This document shows, piece after piece, positions 1-8,572 of a stretch of 64,000 bases of DNA. The stretch is from an uncultured Hungatella sp. (GTDB lineage: Bacteria > Bacillota > Clostridia > Lachnospirales > Lachnospiraceae): assembly GCA_910585435.1 (NCBI GenBank), contig CAJUEJ010000016.1:16107-80106 (forward strand), given 5' to 3'. Position 1 is the first letter of the stretch. Every line of letters begins with the position of its first letter. The position numbers and the translations under genes were made by a program. The notes below the pieces were generated by a model. It made no database searches, was not told where the DNA came from, and worked only from the letters and a program-made list of their open reading frames with translations.

Positions 1-581
1 AGCAGAGCCAGTATATCAATATGTTCCGCAAGGAAGGGCTGGATGCGGTGATTTTGACCCACAACATTGACAGTCCGTTTATCAGCCAGCTGGAGCAGAA
101 GAAGGAAGGGCTTAAATTCCTGCGCATCGATGCGGATGTGACCGATACCTTCAAGGAAACGGTGAAGGAGGAGGATGCGGAAACCTTTAAGGCGGATTCT
201 GAGAAGCTGACGGAGACCTTTAAGAAGGCATTAGGCAATGACAAGCTGGAAATCAAGGTTGAGAAATTAAAGGATGACCAGATTGCTTCTATGATTACGG
301 TTTCCGAGGAGAACCGCAGGATGCAGGATATGATGAAGATGTACAGCATGTCCGGCATGGACCCCAATATGTTCGGCGGTATGGGCGAGACCCTGGTGTT
401 AAATGCCAACCATAAGCTGGTGCAGTATGTGCTGAGCCATGGGGAGGCGGAGCTGACAGGGAAAATCTGCCAGCAGCTTTACGATATGGCGGCTTTGAGC
501 CACGGCAGCCTGACTCCGGAGCGGATGACCGGATTTATTGCCAGAAGCAATGAAATTATGCTGGCGATGACAGAAGAGTAA
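1..581 (+). CDS. htpG: Chaperone protein HtpG (Hsp90), C-terminal fragment
   Basis: This is the 3' part of an Hsp90-type chaperone cut by the window edge; the frame is open from base 3, so the annotated methionine at 21 is internal. The 192 visible residues start with the QSQYINMF segment of the middle domain and run through the C-terminal dimerisation domain, with the Met-rich stretch MMKMYSMSGMDPNM and the helix-rich end typical of bacterial HtpG. HtpG is a cytosolic ATP-dependent foldase; its ATP-binding N-terminal domain lies outside the window. A strong hairpin 20 bases after the stop ends the transcript. Family assignment is confident from sequence pattern. Confidence 0.93.
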   Translation, partial: QSQYINMFRKEGLDAVILTHNIDSPFISQLEQKKEGLKFLRIDADVTDTFKETVKEEDAETFKADSEKLTETFKKALGNDKLEIKVEKLKDDQIASMITVSEENRRMQDMMKMYSMSGMDPNMFGGMGETLVLNANHKLVQYVLSHGEAELTGKICQQLYDMAALSHGSLTPERMTGFIARSNEIMLAMTEE

Positions 582-601
582 TAAGCAATCAACAGAGATA
601 G

Positions 602-646
602 AAAAAAGGAACCATTCCGGCATCGCCGGAAGAAGGTTCCTTTTTT
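602..646. terminator. Bidirectional intrinsic terminator between htpG and amt
   Basis: The arm AAAAAAGGAACC at 602-613 pairs with GGTTCCTTTTTT at 635-646. The T run on the right serves htpG on the plus strand and the A run on the left reads as a T run for the convergent amt gene on the minus strand. Confidence 0.85.
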
Positions 647-686
647 CCATGTATTCCACATTCTGGAATGTGTCCCAATCTTCCTC

Positions 687-2432
687 TTACTCTACATCCT
701 GCAAAGCGTCTAAATCCTCCTCGCCGGTACGGACCTTCACTACTTTGTCTACACGGTATACAAAAATTTTTCCGTCTCCGATATGGCCGGTGTAAAGGGT
801 CTTTTTGGCGGTTTCAATCACCTTGTCAACAGGAATATTTCCCACAATGACTTCTACCTTTACCTTGGGAAGCAGGGTGGCATCCATTTCCACACCCCGG
901 TACCGTTCCCCGGCTCCTTTTTGGATGCCGCAGCCCATTACCTGGGTGACCGTCATGCCGGTGACACCGATATCGTTCATAGCTTTTTTCAGCTGGTCGT
1001 AGCGGGACAGCCTGGCGATGATGGATACCTTATAGATTCCTGTGGAGGAACCAGGGGCCTGAACCACCTTCACTGCAGCATCTTTTTGGGCAGTGGAGGC
1101 AGTATTGTAATCTTCCGCACCAAGGTTGGTATTCTCGTTGACATCCATGGTCATGGTGTTGGAGATATCCATGATACTGAAGCCGGCATAGGCGGATGGA
1201 AGCCCGTGTTCTGTGGAGTCCAGTCCGATGATTTCTTCTTCCTCGCTGACACGCAGGCCTACCCATGCCTTGATGATAAGGAATGCAATGGTCATGGTTA
1301 CGCCGGTCCAGGCAAGGACAGATACGACACCGATGGCCTGCTTTCCTAAAAGTCCCAGTCCGCCACCGTAGAACAGTCCGGACAGGGTGTCATTACCTGG
1401 AGCGGAAGTAGTTGCAAAGAGGCCTACGGCCAGGGTGCCCCACAGGCCGTTTAGGAAATGGACGGCCACAGCGCCTACCGGGTCATCAATGTGAAGAATG
1501 TTGTCCAGGAACCATACGCCGAACACTACCAGAAGTCCGGATACGGAGCCGATGAGAAGGGCTCCCAGGACATCGGTCACATCGCAGGGGGCAGTGATGG
1601 CTACCAGGCCTGCCAACGAGGCGTTTAAGCACATGGACACATCCGGCTTGCCGTATTTCACCCAGGTGAATATCATACAGACCACTGTGGCTACGGCAGG
1701 TGCAACGGTTGTGGTGACGAAAATGGAGCCCAGCTGGGCCACGCTGGCAGCGGCGGCGCCGTTGAACCCATACCATCCAAGCCAGAGGATGAAGCATCCC
1801 AGGCATCCCAGGGCAAGGTTGTGGCCGGGGAAGGCGTTGACCTTGGTAATGCGGCCGTTTTTGTCTTTGACGAATTTGCCGATGCGGGGGCCTAACAATT
1901 TGGCTCCGATGAGGGCGGTGAATCCGCCTACCATGTGGATGGCGCAGGAGCCGGCAAAATCATGGAAGCCAAACTGGGAGAGCCAGCCGCCGCCCCAAAT
2001 CCAGTGGGCTTCGATAGGGTAGATGACAGCGGAGATAACGGCGGAATAGATGCAGTAGGACAAAAATTTTGTCCGTTCGGCCATAGCTCCGGATACGATG
2101 GTGGCAGTGGTGGCGCAGAATACCAGGTTAAATACGAAGCTGGACCAGTCAAAGCTTTCGTATGAGGTAAAGATGTCAAAACCTGGTTTTCCCAGGAAGC
2201 CAAACAGGTCTTCTCCTAAGAGAAGGCCGAAGCCTATGAAAATGAATACGATGGTACCGATGCAGAAGTCCATCAGGTTTTTCATCAGGATATTTCCGGT
2301 GTTTTTGGCTCTGGTAAAGCCTGCCTCTACCATGGCAAAGCCTGCCTGCATCCAGAAGACTAAGGCGGCCCCAATCAGGAACCATACAGCAAACAGCTGG
2401 CTGTCTATAGCGGTTAAGATTTCTTCAGTCAT
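687..2432 (-). CDS. amt: Ammonium transporter Amt fused to a C-terminal PII (GlnK-like) domain
   Basis: This 581-residue protein joins an eleven-helix Amt/Rh ammonium channel (about residues 1-430) to a PII signal-transduction domain (about 465-581). The Amt part begins with the MQAGFAMVEAGF signature and contains the AIHMVGG and GLWGTLAVG blocks lining the conduction pore. The PII part carries a T-loop and the GDGKIFVYRV segment of the PII C-terminal signature. Free PII binds ATP/ADP/2-oxoglutarate and plugs Amt; here the regulator is tethered. In the T-loop the usual uridylylated tyrosine (Tyr51 of E. coli GlnB) is replaced by Met516 (RYRGVEM), while the earlier T-loop tyrosine is kept. The ATG at 2432 is chosen because AAGGAGG lies just upstream; a longer in-frame extension would run through the promoter. 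Monocistronic. Confidence 0.93.
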   Translation of the reverse strand: MTEEILTAIDSQLFAVWFLIGAALVFWMQAGFAMVEAGFTRAKNTGNILMKNLMDFCIGTIVFIFIGFGLLLGEDLFGFLGKPGFDIFTSYESFDWSSFVFNLVFCATTATIVSGAMAERTKFLSYCIYSAVISAVIYPIEAHWIWGGGWLSQFGFHDFAGSCAIHMVGGFTALIGAKLLGPRIGKFVKDKNGRITKVNAFPGHNLALGCLGCFILWLGWYGFNGAAAASVAQLGSIFVTTTVAPAVATVVCMIFTWVKYGKPDVSMCLNASLAGLVAITAPCDVTDVLGALLIGSVSGLLVVFGVWFLDNILHIDDPVGAVAVHFLNGLWGTLAVGLFATTSAPGNDTLSGLFYGGGLGLLGKQAIGVVSVLAWTGVTMTIAFLIIKAWVGLRVSEEEEIIGLDSTEHGLPSAYAGFSIMDISNTMTMDVNENTNLGAEDYNTASTAQKDAAVKVVQAPGSSTGIYKVSIIARLSRYDQLKKAMNDIGVTGMTVTQVMGCGIQKGAGERYRGVEMDATLLPKVKVEVIVGNIPVDKVIETAKKTLYTGHIGDGKIFVYRVDKVVKVRTGEEDLDALQDVE

Positions 2433-2500
2433 AACGAATCCTCCTTTTTTGCAGCTTTTTGTAAAACCACGCTTCCCGGGGGCATAGTCTTGGAAATAAG

Positions 2501-2541
2501 AAAGGAGATTCCGGAGGGAAGGACCCTCTGAAATCTCCTTT
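2501..2541 (-). promoter_or_regulatory. Stable hairpin in the amt 5' leader
   Basis: A perfect 10-bp stem (AAAGGAGATT with AATCTCCTTT) with an inner GAGGG/CCCTC extension lies at the very start of the about 115-base amt leader, a few bases after the predicted transcription start. There is no U tract behind it, so it is not a simple terminator; it may stabilise the mRNA or be part of a nitrogen-responsive leader. No known riboswitch consensus was recognised. Confidence 0.5.
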
Positions 2542-2553
2542 GATATGCTAACT

Positions 2554-2581
2554 ATTATACTGATACCGGGGCAAAAGTCAA
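2554..2581 (-). promoter_or_regulatory. Sigma-A promoter of amt
   Basis: On the minus strand TTGACT (2576-2581) and TATAAT (2554-2559) are separated by 16 bases, close to consensus, and point toward amt with a leader of about 115 bases. Confidence 0.75.
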
Positions 2582-2926
2582 TCGTGTGATGTTCTAAAAG
2601 AATGGCGGAAAATTCTTTAAATTTCTTAAATTTTCCACAAAAACGAAGGAACACCAGTATACTGACACGTTTACTTTCAGCCAAACCTCCTTGTCTATTT
2701 TCCCATCTGCTGCGTTGGATTTTCTAGCCGCAGCCACCGCTGCGCCGTCAAAAATCCGCCTTGCAGATGAATAAATATGCCCGATAAAGCGGGGCACGCT
2801 GTCCTGCGGAGTTTCGCCAGATATAATGCGGTCAAGACACTAGCTTTACGAAATCCTGATTCTGTGGTAGGATACCATTAGATTTCTAGCAGCACACTAG
2901 TGCATTAGGGAAAGGAAGAAAGAATC

Positions 2927-3625
2927 ATGTCCTGCCGCATTGCCGTATGTGATGACAATCCGATAGATGCCGCCTATGTGGAGAAGCTCTTAAACATCTG
3001 GGCTCATGAGAGGGGGATTTATGTTTCCGTAGAAATCTTTCCCTCAGCCGAGGCTTTTTTGTTCTGCTATGAGGAAGACAAAGCCTTTGATTTTCTTTTG
3101 CTGGATATTGAAATGGGAGCCATGGACGGTGTGGCTCTGGCAAAGCGCGTGCGCCAGGAAGATGAGAGGCTGCAGCTGGTATTTATCACCGGCTATTGGG
3201 ACTATATCGGGGAGGGCTATGACGTGGCAGCCCTCCATTATCTCCTGAAGCCGGTGAAGCAGGAAAAATTTTTTGCTGTTCTGGACAGGGGGATGGAGAA
3301 GAGAAAACAGGATGAACGCTGCCTGAATCTGGAGGCCTCCGGGGAAATGGTGCGGATTCCTTTAAGGGAAATCCGCTATCTGCAGGTGTGCCGGAACTAT
3401 GTTACCGTCCATGGAAAAAGGGATTACACGGTAAAACGTCCCCTGAGGGAATTTGAAGACCAGCTGGATGGCCGGTTTTTTAGGGCAGGGCGTTCCATTA
3501 TCCTGAACCTGTCCTTTGTCCGGAGGGTGACGAGAACAGAGGTGTATCTTTTGGACCAGACAGCCCTTCCTCTTCCCAGAGGAGCTTACGAACGGCTGAA
3601 CCGGGGAATCATTGCCCGGTGCTGA
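2927..3625 (+). CDS. LytTR-family response regulator (AgrA/VirR type)
   Basis: This 232-residue protein has an N-terminal receiver domain (about 1-120) with the acidic pair Asp9-Asp10, phospho-acceptor Asp60 (LLLDIE), the switch Thr in FITGY and the Lys of LLKPVK. A LytTR DNA-binding domain (about 135-232) follows, with REIRYLQVCRNYVTVH and GRFFRAGRSIILNL. LytTR regulators bind short direct repeats and commonly control peptide-based cell-cell or antimicrobial responses. The kinase gene follows 19 bases after the stop and an ABC exporter pair lies downstream, so a role in controlling peptide export or resistance is plausible but inferred. AAAGGAAG precedes the ATG. A TATAAT at 2822-2827 with no good -35, and a CACTAGTG palindrome near 2893, lie upstream as possible control sites. 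Confidence 0.9.
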   Translation: MSCRIAVCDDNPIDAAYVEKLLNIWAHERGIYVSVEIFPSAEAFLFCYEEDKAFDFLLLDIEMGAMDGVALAKRVRQEDERLQLVFITGYWDYIGEGYDVAALHYLLKPVKQEKFFAVLDRGMEKRKQDERCLNLEASGEMVRIPLREIRYLQVCRNYVTVHGKRDYTVKRPLREFEDQLDGRFFRAGRSIILNLSFVRRVTRTEVYLLDQTALPLPRGAYERLNRGIIARC

Positions 3626-3644
3626 TGATGTGGAGGAAAACCTT

Positions 3645-4307
3645 ATGTCCTTTTTTTCCAGGCAGATAGACCGGAAGATTGCCGTCTATCAGAAGGAGCT
3701 GATGGAAACCCATTACCAGGAAGTGGAGACCATGTACCGCCAGATGCGGGGGTGGCGCCATGATTACCGCAGCCATATTCAGGCTATGAAGGCATATGCC
3801 GCAGACGGAGACATGGAGGCCATAAAGGATTATCTTGACTTGCTGGACACGGACTTAAACGCGGTGGATACTGCGGTGAAGACAGGGAATCCTATGGCAG
3901 ATGCCATCTTAAACAGCAAGATTTCTCTTGCAAGGTCCAGGAATATTCCGGTTCACGCAGATGCGGATATTCCCGTTAAGCTGCGTATGTCGGAGCTGGA
4001 TTTGTGTATCATTTTGGGAAATCTGTTTGACAATGCTATCGAGGCAAGCCTTTTGCTTCCGGAGGGGCAGCGCCTGATACGCATATACATGGATATGAAG
4101 AATACCCAGCTGTACATTTCGTTTACCAATTTCACTGCCGGTAAGAAGATGGCCAAGAGAGGAAAGCTTTTTCACACTACCAAAGGTTCAGGCCACGGCC
4201 TGGGGCTGGTGCGCATGGATGAGATTATTGAGCGGCTGGGAGGATATGTAAGCCGCAACAGTGAAGACGGAGCTTTCACCACAGAAATTCTGATACCTCA
4301 GGATTAG
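3645..4307 (+). CDS. Soluble GHKL sensor histidine kinase lacking a membrane domain
   Basis: The start at 3645 is chosen because GGAGG precedes it; an 11-codon longer start lacks a ribosome site. The 220-residue product carries an H-box with His39 (WRHDYRSHI), the N-box LGNLFDNAIEA and the G-box GHGLGL of the GHKL/AgrC-type ATPase. Kinases of this class usually have about 200 residues of N-terminal transmembrane sensor; here nothing hydrophobic precedes the dimerisation helix, so the protein should be cytoplasmic. It pairs with the LytTR regulator just upstream. The stop is followed by a strong terminator. The missing sensor may mean sensing through a partner or an internal signal; this is inference. 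Confidence 0.87.
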   Translation: MSFFSRQIDRKIAVYQKELMETHYQEVETMYRQMRGWRHDYRSHIQAMKAYAADGDMEAIKDYLDLLDTDLNAVDTAVKTGNPMADAILNSKISLARSRNIPVHADADIPVKLRMSELDLCIILGNLFDNAIEASLLLPEGQRLIRIYMDMKNTQLYISFTNFTAGKKMAKRGKLFHTTKGSGHGLGLVRMDEIIERLGGYVSRNSEDGAFTTEILIPQD

Positions 4308-4343
4308 ACATGGCGCACTAATCCCCTGATTTTAACCATTGGT

Positions 4344-4372
4344 CCCCCGGAGGATTCCGGGGGATGTTTTTG
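4344..4372 (+). terminator. Intrinsic terminator after the two-component genes
   Basis: CCCCCGGA (4344-4351) pairs with TCCGGGGG (4356-4363) around a four-base loop, followed by a T-rich run ending near 4371. Confidence 0.85.
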
Positions 4373-4433
4373 TGGTAGACTATCTATGAAATCCGGCATG
4401 GATTTTCAACAAAGATTTTAGGAGGCAGCCAAT

Positions 4434-6296
4434 ATGACAGAGACAAGCAGGCCCAGATATTATCTTCATCAGAATACCGGTTTTATGATTTCCACTGCCT
4501 GGCATACATGCAGCTCCGTAATTTTTCTGGGGCTTCTGCTGGCAGCTGTAACCGCTGCCAGGGCGGCGGCAGAGCTGTTTGCAGCTCCTGTGATTTTAAG
4601 AAAGCTGGAAACCCGGCAGTCCTTTGAGGAAATGCTGGCGGCCATTGTATTTTTTGGAGTGTGTCTGTTTCTTCTGACAGGGCTGGAGGCCTACATCCGC
4701 CAGAACACATTGTTTGGCCGTATTGCGGTGCGTCAGGAGATACTCCGTCAAATCGGAGAGAAAGCGGCCGGCACCTCCTACCCCAACACTCTGGACGGGG
4801 ATTTCTTAAGCTTTCAGGCAAAATCCTACAAGGCCTGCTATGACAACACCTCGCCTGCGGAGGGCTTCTGGACCACCCTGACCCAGCTTTTGACCAATGG
4901 CCTCAGCTTCCTTGTCTGGGCCCTTACTCTGTCCGGCCTAAGCCCTCTGCTTTTGTGCTTCATAGCCCTGGTCTCAGGGGTGGAATATTTTTTTAACAGG
5001 TCTGTGAACCGATGGGGGTGGTGCCATCAGGAGGAGGAAGCAGAATGCCACAAGAAAATGGATTATATCTGCCGGACAGCCACCAGACGGTTTTATGCCA
5101 AGGATATCCGGATATTCGGCCTGCAGCCGTGGCTTTGGCAGGTGTGGAACAGGGGCTTTAAGGAGTACCGGTCCTTTCTTGCAAGGAGGGAGACAGCGTA
5201 TTTCTGGACAGATATTGGGGGAGGGGTACTGACCCTTGTCCGGGGCGGCGCAGTGTCTGCCTGCCTTTTAAGGATGTTTTTCGAGAAACGGCTTTCCGTA
5301 TCAGATTTTTTTCTGTACTTTACGGCAGCCAGCAGTTTTTCCCTGTGGATGACAGGGATTCTGGACAATGTTTCTCTGCTTCACAGGCAGAGTCTGGAAC
5401 TATCGGTTATACGGGAATTTCTGGAATGGCCGGAGCCCTTTTTATTTGAAGAGGGAAAAAGGCTTTTCAAGGAAATGGATATGCCTTATGAACTGCGTTT
5501 GGAAAATGTGTCCTTTGCCTATCCGGGTTCTGATAGGAACACCATTTCCCATATGAACCTTGTGATTTCACCGGGAGAAAAGGTGGCGGTTGTAGGCTTA
5601 AACGGTGCAGGGAAGACTACCCTGGTCAAGCTGCTGTGCGGTTTTTTAGACCCTGTGGAGGGGAGAGTGCTGTTAAACGGGCAGGATATCCGCCAGTATA
5701 ACCGAAGAGATTACTATCAGCTGTTTGCCGCCGTATTTCAGGATTTTTCCGTTCTGGATGCCAGCGTGGCGGAGAATGTGGCCCAGAGTGTGGATGATGT
5801 GGATTTGGAACGGGTCAGAGACTGTATATCGCTGGCTGGCCTGAGGGAGAAGCTGGAGACATTACCTGAAGGGCTGGACACAAAAATCGGCCGCCAGGTT
5901 TATGAGGACGGGGTGGAGCTGTCGGGAGGGCAGACCCAGAGGCTGATGCTGGCCAGGGCACTGTACAAAAATGCGCCGATTATGGTGCTGGATGAGCCTA
6001 CGGCAGCCCTGGACCCTATTGCGGAAAATGATATTTACCGGAAATACAGCCAGATGGCACAGGGGAAGACCTGTCTTTTTATTTCCCACCGTCTGGCCTC
6101 CACCCAGTTCTGCGACCGTATCCTGTTTCTGGACCAGGGGCAGATTGGGGAGGAGGGAACCCACAGGCAGCTTCTGGACAAAAAAGGGCTTTATGCAAAC
6201 TTGTTTCAGATACAGAGCCGGTACTACAAGGAGGAGGGAGGAGCCCATGGACAAGAGGGAGAAGAAGGTTTCATTTTTTCAGGCGGTCAGGCTTAA
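4434..6296 (+). CDS. ABC exporter half-transporter, ATP-binding/permease protein (subunit 1)
   Basis: This 620-residue protein has an N-terminal transmembrane domain of about six helices (about 1-330) and a C-terminal ATPase. Walker A (GLNGAGKTT) is near residue 387, the signature LSGGQ near 495, Walker B IMVLDEPTAALD near 515 and the switch His in ISHR. It is preceded by AGGAGG and overlaps the second half-transporter by 50 bases, so the two very likely form a heterodimer. Exporters of this architecture move lipids, peptides or drugs; the substrate cannot be read from the sequence. Proximity to the LytTR/kinase pair suggests peptide export or immunity. Both subunits keep the catalytic Glu after Walker B. 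Confidence 0.9.
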   Translation: MTETSRPRYYLHQNTGFMISTAWHTCSSVIFLGLLLAAVTAARAAAELFAAPVILRKLETRQSFEEMLAAIVFFGVCLFLLTGLEAYIRQNTLFGRIAVRQEILRQIGEKAAGTSYPNTLDGDFLSFQAKSYKACYDNTSPAEGFWTTLTQLLTNGLSFLVWALTLSGLSPLLLCFIALVSGVEYFFNRSVNRWGWCHQEEEAECHKKMDYICRTATRRFYAKDIRIFGLQPWLWQVWNRGFKEYRSFLARRETAYFWTDIGGGVLTLVRGGAVSACLLRMFFEKRLSVSDFFLYFTAASSFSLWMTGILDNVSLLHRQSLELSVIREFLEWPEPFLFEEGKRLFKEMDMPYELRLENVSFAYPGSDRNTISHMNLVISPGEKVAVVGLNGAGKTTLVKLLCGFLDPVEGRVLLNGQDIRQYNRRDYYQLFAAVFQDFSVLDASVAENVAQSVDDVDLERVRDCISLAGLREKLETLPEGLDTKIGRQVYEDGVELSGGQTQRLMLARALYKNAPIMVLDEPTAALDPIAENDIYRKYSQMAQGKTCLFISHRLASTQFCDRILFLDQGQIGEEGTHRQLLDKKGLYANLFQIQSRYYKEEGGAHGQEGEEGFIFSGGQA

Positions 6297-8133
6297 CAAC
6301 CGGGCCTGGGGAATCTGGTGGAGGCTTTGTCCCGGTCTGTTTGCAGCCATAACCGGTTCTTCCATAATCGGAGCAGCCAGCCCCTATGTGTCTGTCTGGC
6401 TGACTGCCTGCATCATAAATGAGCTGGCCGGGGACAAAAATCCGGAGACTGTAGTAAGGCTGGCAGCAGCCCAGCTTCTGGCAGCAGCATTTCTCAGGCT
6501 TGCCGGCGGACTGTTGAAGCGGTTTAAAAACCGTGAGAGAGACGCAGCGGTTTCTGGGTATGACAGGATTTTTATGGAGAAAATGTTTTCTCTGGATTAT
6601 GCCTATATGGACAGCCAGGAGGTATATGACCTGTATTCCCAGATTGTACAGAATGATAAATGGTCCGGCCTGGGGCTTCATCAGACCATGGTTTTATTTG
6701 AGCAGCTTGTCACTGCCGGAGCACGGATTTTGGGAGGCGTTTTTCTGACCGTTTCCCTGTTTTTTGCAAGGGTGCCTGGGGAGGGAGAAGGGTTTGCATG
6801 GATGAACTATCCTGTGTGGGGTGTATTTATGGCAGGCTTTATGATGCTTGTTTCTGCTGCCTCTGCTGTCTGCGCGGATAAGGGGCAGGCTTACTGGACC
6901 CGCTATGCGGCTGAGACCAGATTCGGCAACCGGCTGGCGGATTATTATATGTCCTTAAATAAAGATAGAAAGAGGGCTGTGGATTTGCGGATGTACGGCC
7001 AGCAGGAAAATGTCTGCAGTATTTATATGACGCGGTATAATCCTTTTGGGCTTTCCTCTGGCATCGTCCGGTATGCCAGGGGGCCTATGGGCCTTTGGAT
7101 GACGGCTTCCCAGAGCATTTCCGTGGGATTGACTGTAGCGGTGTACTTTTTTGTCTGTGTGAAGGCGTGGGCAGGCGCCTATGGACCAGGGGCAGTGGCC
7201 CAGTATATCGGAGCGCTGAATCATCTGTTTTCCGGGATGTCTGACCTGATGAATACGCTGGGGCGCATGGTAAGCAACGGAAGCTTTTTGGAAGAGACCT
7301 ATCAGTTTCTGGATATACCGGGTGTCATGTATCAGGGGAGCCTGACGACGGAGAAGAGAGCAGACCGTCAGTATGAGATTGAATTCCGGGATGTTTCCTT
7401 CCGTTACCCGGGGACAGACCAGTATGTGCTCCGCCATATAAATATGAAGATTCCTGTGGGCAGCAGGCTTGCCGTGGTAGGGATGAACGGTTCTGGAAAG
7501 ACTACATTTATCAAGCTTTTGTGCAGACTGTATGACCCTGTGGAGGGGGAGATTTTGTTAAATGGCATCGACATCCGCAAGTACAGGTATGAGGATTACA
7601 GGAAGCTTTTTTCCGTGGTTTTTCAGGATTTCCAGCTGTTTGCACTGCCTTTGGGGGAGAATGTGGCCGGTTCGGGAGATTACGGTTCTGAACAGGCGGT
7701 CCGGTGTCTTTTGGAGGCAGGCTTTTACAACTGGGAAAATGTTATGGGACGGGGGTTAGATACCTGGCTTTACAGGGAGCTGGAGGAAGAGGGTGTGGAG
7801 GTGTCCGGCGGCGAGGCACAGAAGATTGCCATTGCCAGGGCGCTCTACAAGGATGCGCCGTTTGTGATTCTGGATGAGCCGACGGCGGCTCTGGACCCTG
7901 TTGCCGAGGCGGAGATTTATGAGCGGTTCCATGAGATTGCCGGGGACAGGACGGCTGTCTATATCAGCCATCGGCTGTCCTCCTGCAGATTCTGCCACAG
8001 AATTGTGGTATTCCACCAGGGGACGGTGGTGCAGCAGGGAAGCCATGAGGAGCTGGCAGCAGACAGGGAAGGGGTGTATTACAGACTTTGGGAGGCCCAG
8101 GCAGGGTATTATCAGGAAGTAAAATCTGATTGA
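6247..8133 (+). CDS. ABC exporter half-transporter, ATP-binding/permease protein (subunit 2)
   Basis: The start ATG at 6247 has GGAGGGAGGA just upstream and lies inside the end of subunit 1, which implies translational coupling. The 628-residue protein has about six membrane helices (about 30-330) followed by an ATPase with Walker A GMNGSGKTT near 412, signature VSGGEAQK near 518, Walker B FVILDEPTAALD near 538 and ISHR. It is the natural partner of the preceding half-transporter. The signature deviates from LSGGQ (Glu for Gln), a change often seen in one half of heterodimeric exporters. Substrate unknown. Confidence 0.9.
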   Translation: MDKREKKVSFFQAVRLNNRAWGIWWRLCPGLFAAITGSSIIGAASPYVSVWLTACIINELAGDKNPETVVRLAAAQLLAAAFLRLAGGLLKRFKNRERDAAVSGYDRIFMEKMFSLDYAYMDSQEVYDLYSQIVQNDKWSGLGLHQTMVLFEQLVTAGARILGGVFLTVSLFFARVPGEGEGFAWMNYPVWGVFMAGFMMLVSAASAVCADKGQAYWTRYAAETRFGNRLADYYMSLNKDRKRAVDLRMYGQQENVCSIYMTRYNPFGLSSGIVRYARGPMGLWMTASQSISVGLTVAVYFFVCVKAWAGAYGPGAVAQYIGALNHLFSGMSDLMNTLGRMVSNGSFLEETYQFLDIPGVMYQGSLTTEKRADRQYEIEFRDVSFRYPGTDQYVLRHINMKIPVGSRLAVVGMNGSGKTTFIKLLCRLYDPVEGEILLNGIDIRKYRYEDYRKLFSVVFQDFQLFALPLGENVAGSGDYGSEQAVRCLLEAGFYNWENVMGRGLDTWLYRELEEEGVEVSGGEAQKIAIARALYKDAPFVILDEPTAALDPVAEAEIYERFHEIAGDRTAVYISHRLSSCRFCHRIVVFHQGTVVQQGSHEELAADREGVYYRLWEAQAGYYQEVKSD

Positions 8134-8158
8134 TATTCGGTGATAAATCAGGTACAAT
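8130..8158 (+). promoter_or_regulatory. Sigma-A promoter of the 8193 gene
   Basis: TTGATA at 8130-8135 and TACAAT at 8153-8158 are 17 bases apart and overlap the stop of the ABC gene, so the next gene has its own start signal. Confidence 0.65.
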
Positions 8159-8192
8159 ACGATTGAACAGGTGTATATGAGGGAGGACAGCT

Positions 8193-8567
8193 ATGAAATT
8201 GCCATTTAAAAAAGGAAAAGAGGTAGTTTTTCAGAAGGTAAAAAGCCAGAAGGGATTTACTCTGGAAAATCAGGACGGGAAACTTACGGATTTTGGGGAT
8301 GTGGATATTGAGGACTATCTGGATGATATGTTTCATACACCGGACCAGTTTGTGATTCTGACGGCGCCCAAACCCCAGAATAAAGTCCGCTATGTCCAGG
8401 CCTGCACCCATGACGGGGAGGTGGAGGTTGAATTGGGAATCGAGGAAGAGGGGACCCGGCTGTATTATAAAATGTGTTCGGAGAAAGAATGTTACCGCAT
8501 CTTTCTTGATTTTTATGACAATATGCTGGTTCCGGAGATGAAAGAGTATAGGTTGGTGGAATTTTAA
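8193..8567 (+). CDS. Small acidic protein of unknown function
   Basis: This 124-residue protein has no transmembrane segment, signal peptide or motif I recognise. It begins with a basic stretch (MKLPFKKGKEV) and continues as an acidic beta-rich sequence with DVDIEDYLDDMF and TAPKPQNKVRYVQACTHDG. GGGAGGA precedes the ATG and it has its own promoter. It is followed directly by the foldable element at 8573. The coding assignment is secure from start signals and codon pattern; no function is offered. Confidence 0.7.
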   Translation: MKLPFKKGKEVVFQKVKSQKGFTLENQDGKLTDFGDVDIEDYLDDMFHTPDQFVILTAPKPQNKVRYVQACTHDGEVEVELGIEEEGTRLYYKMCSEKECYRIFLDFYDNMLVPEMKEYRLVEF

Positions 8568-8572
8568 GTTTA

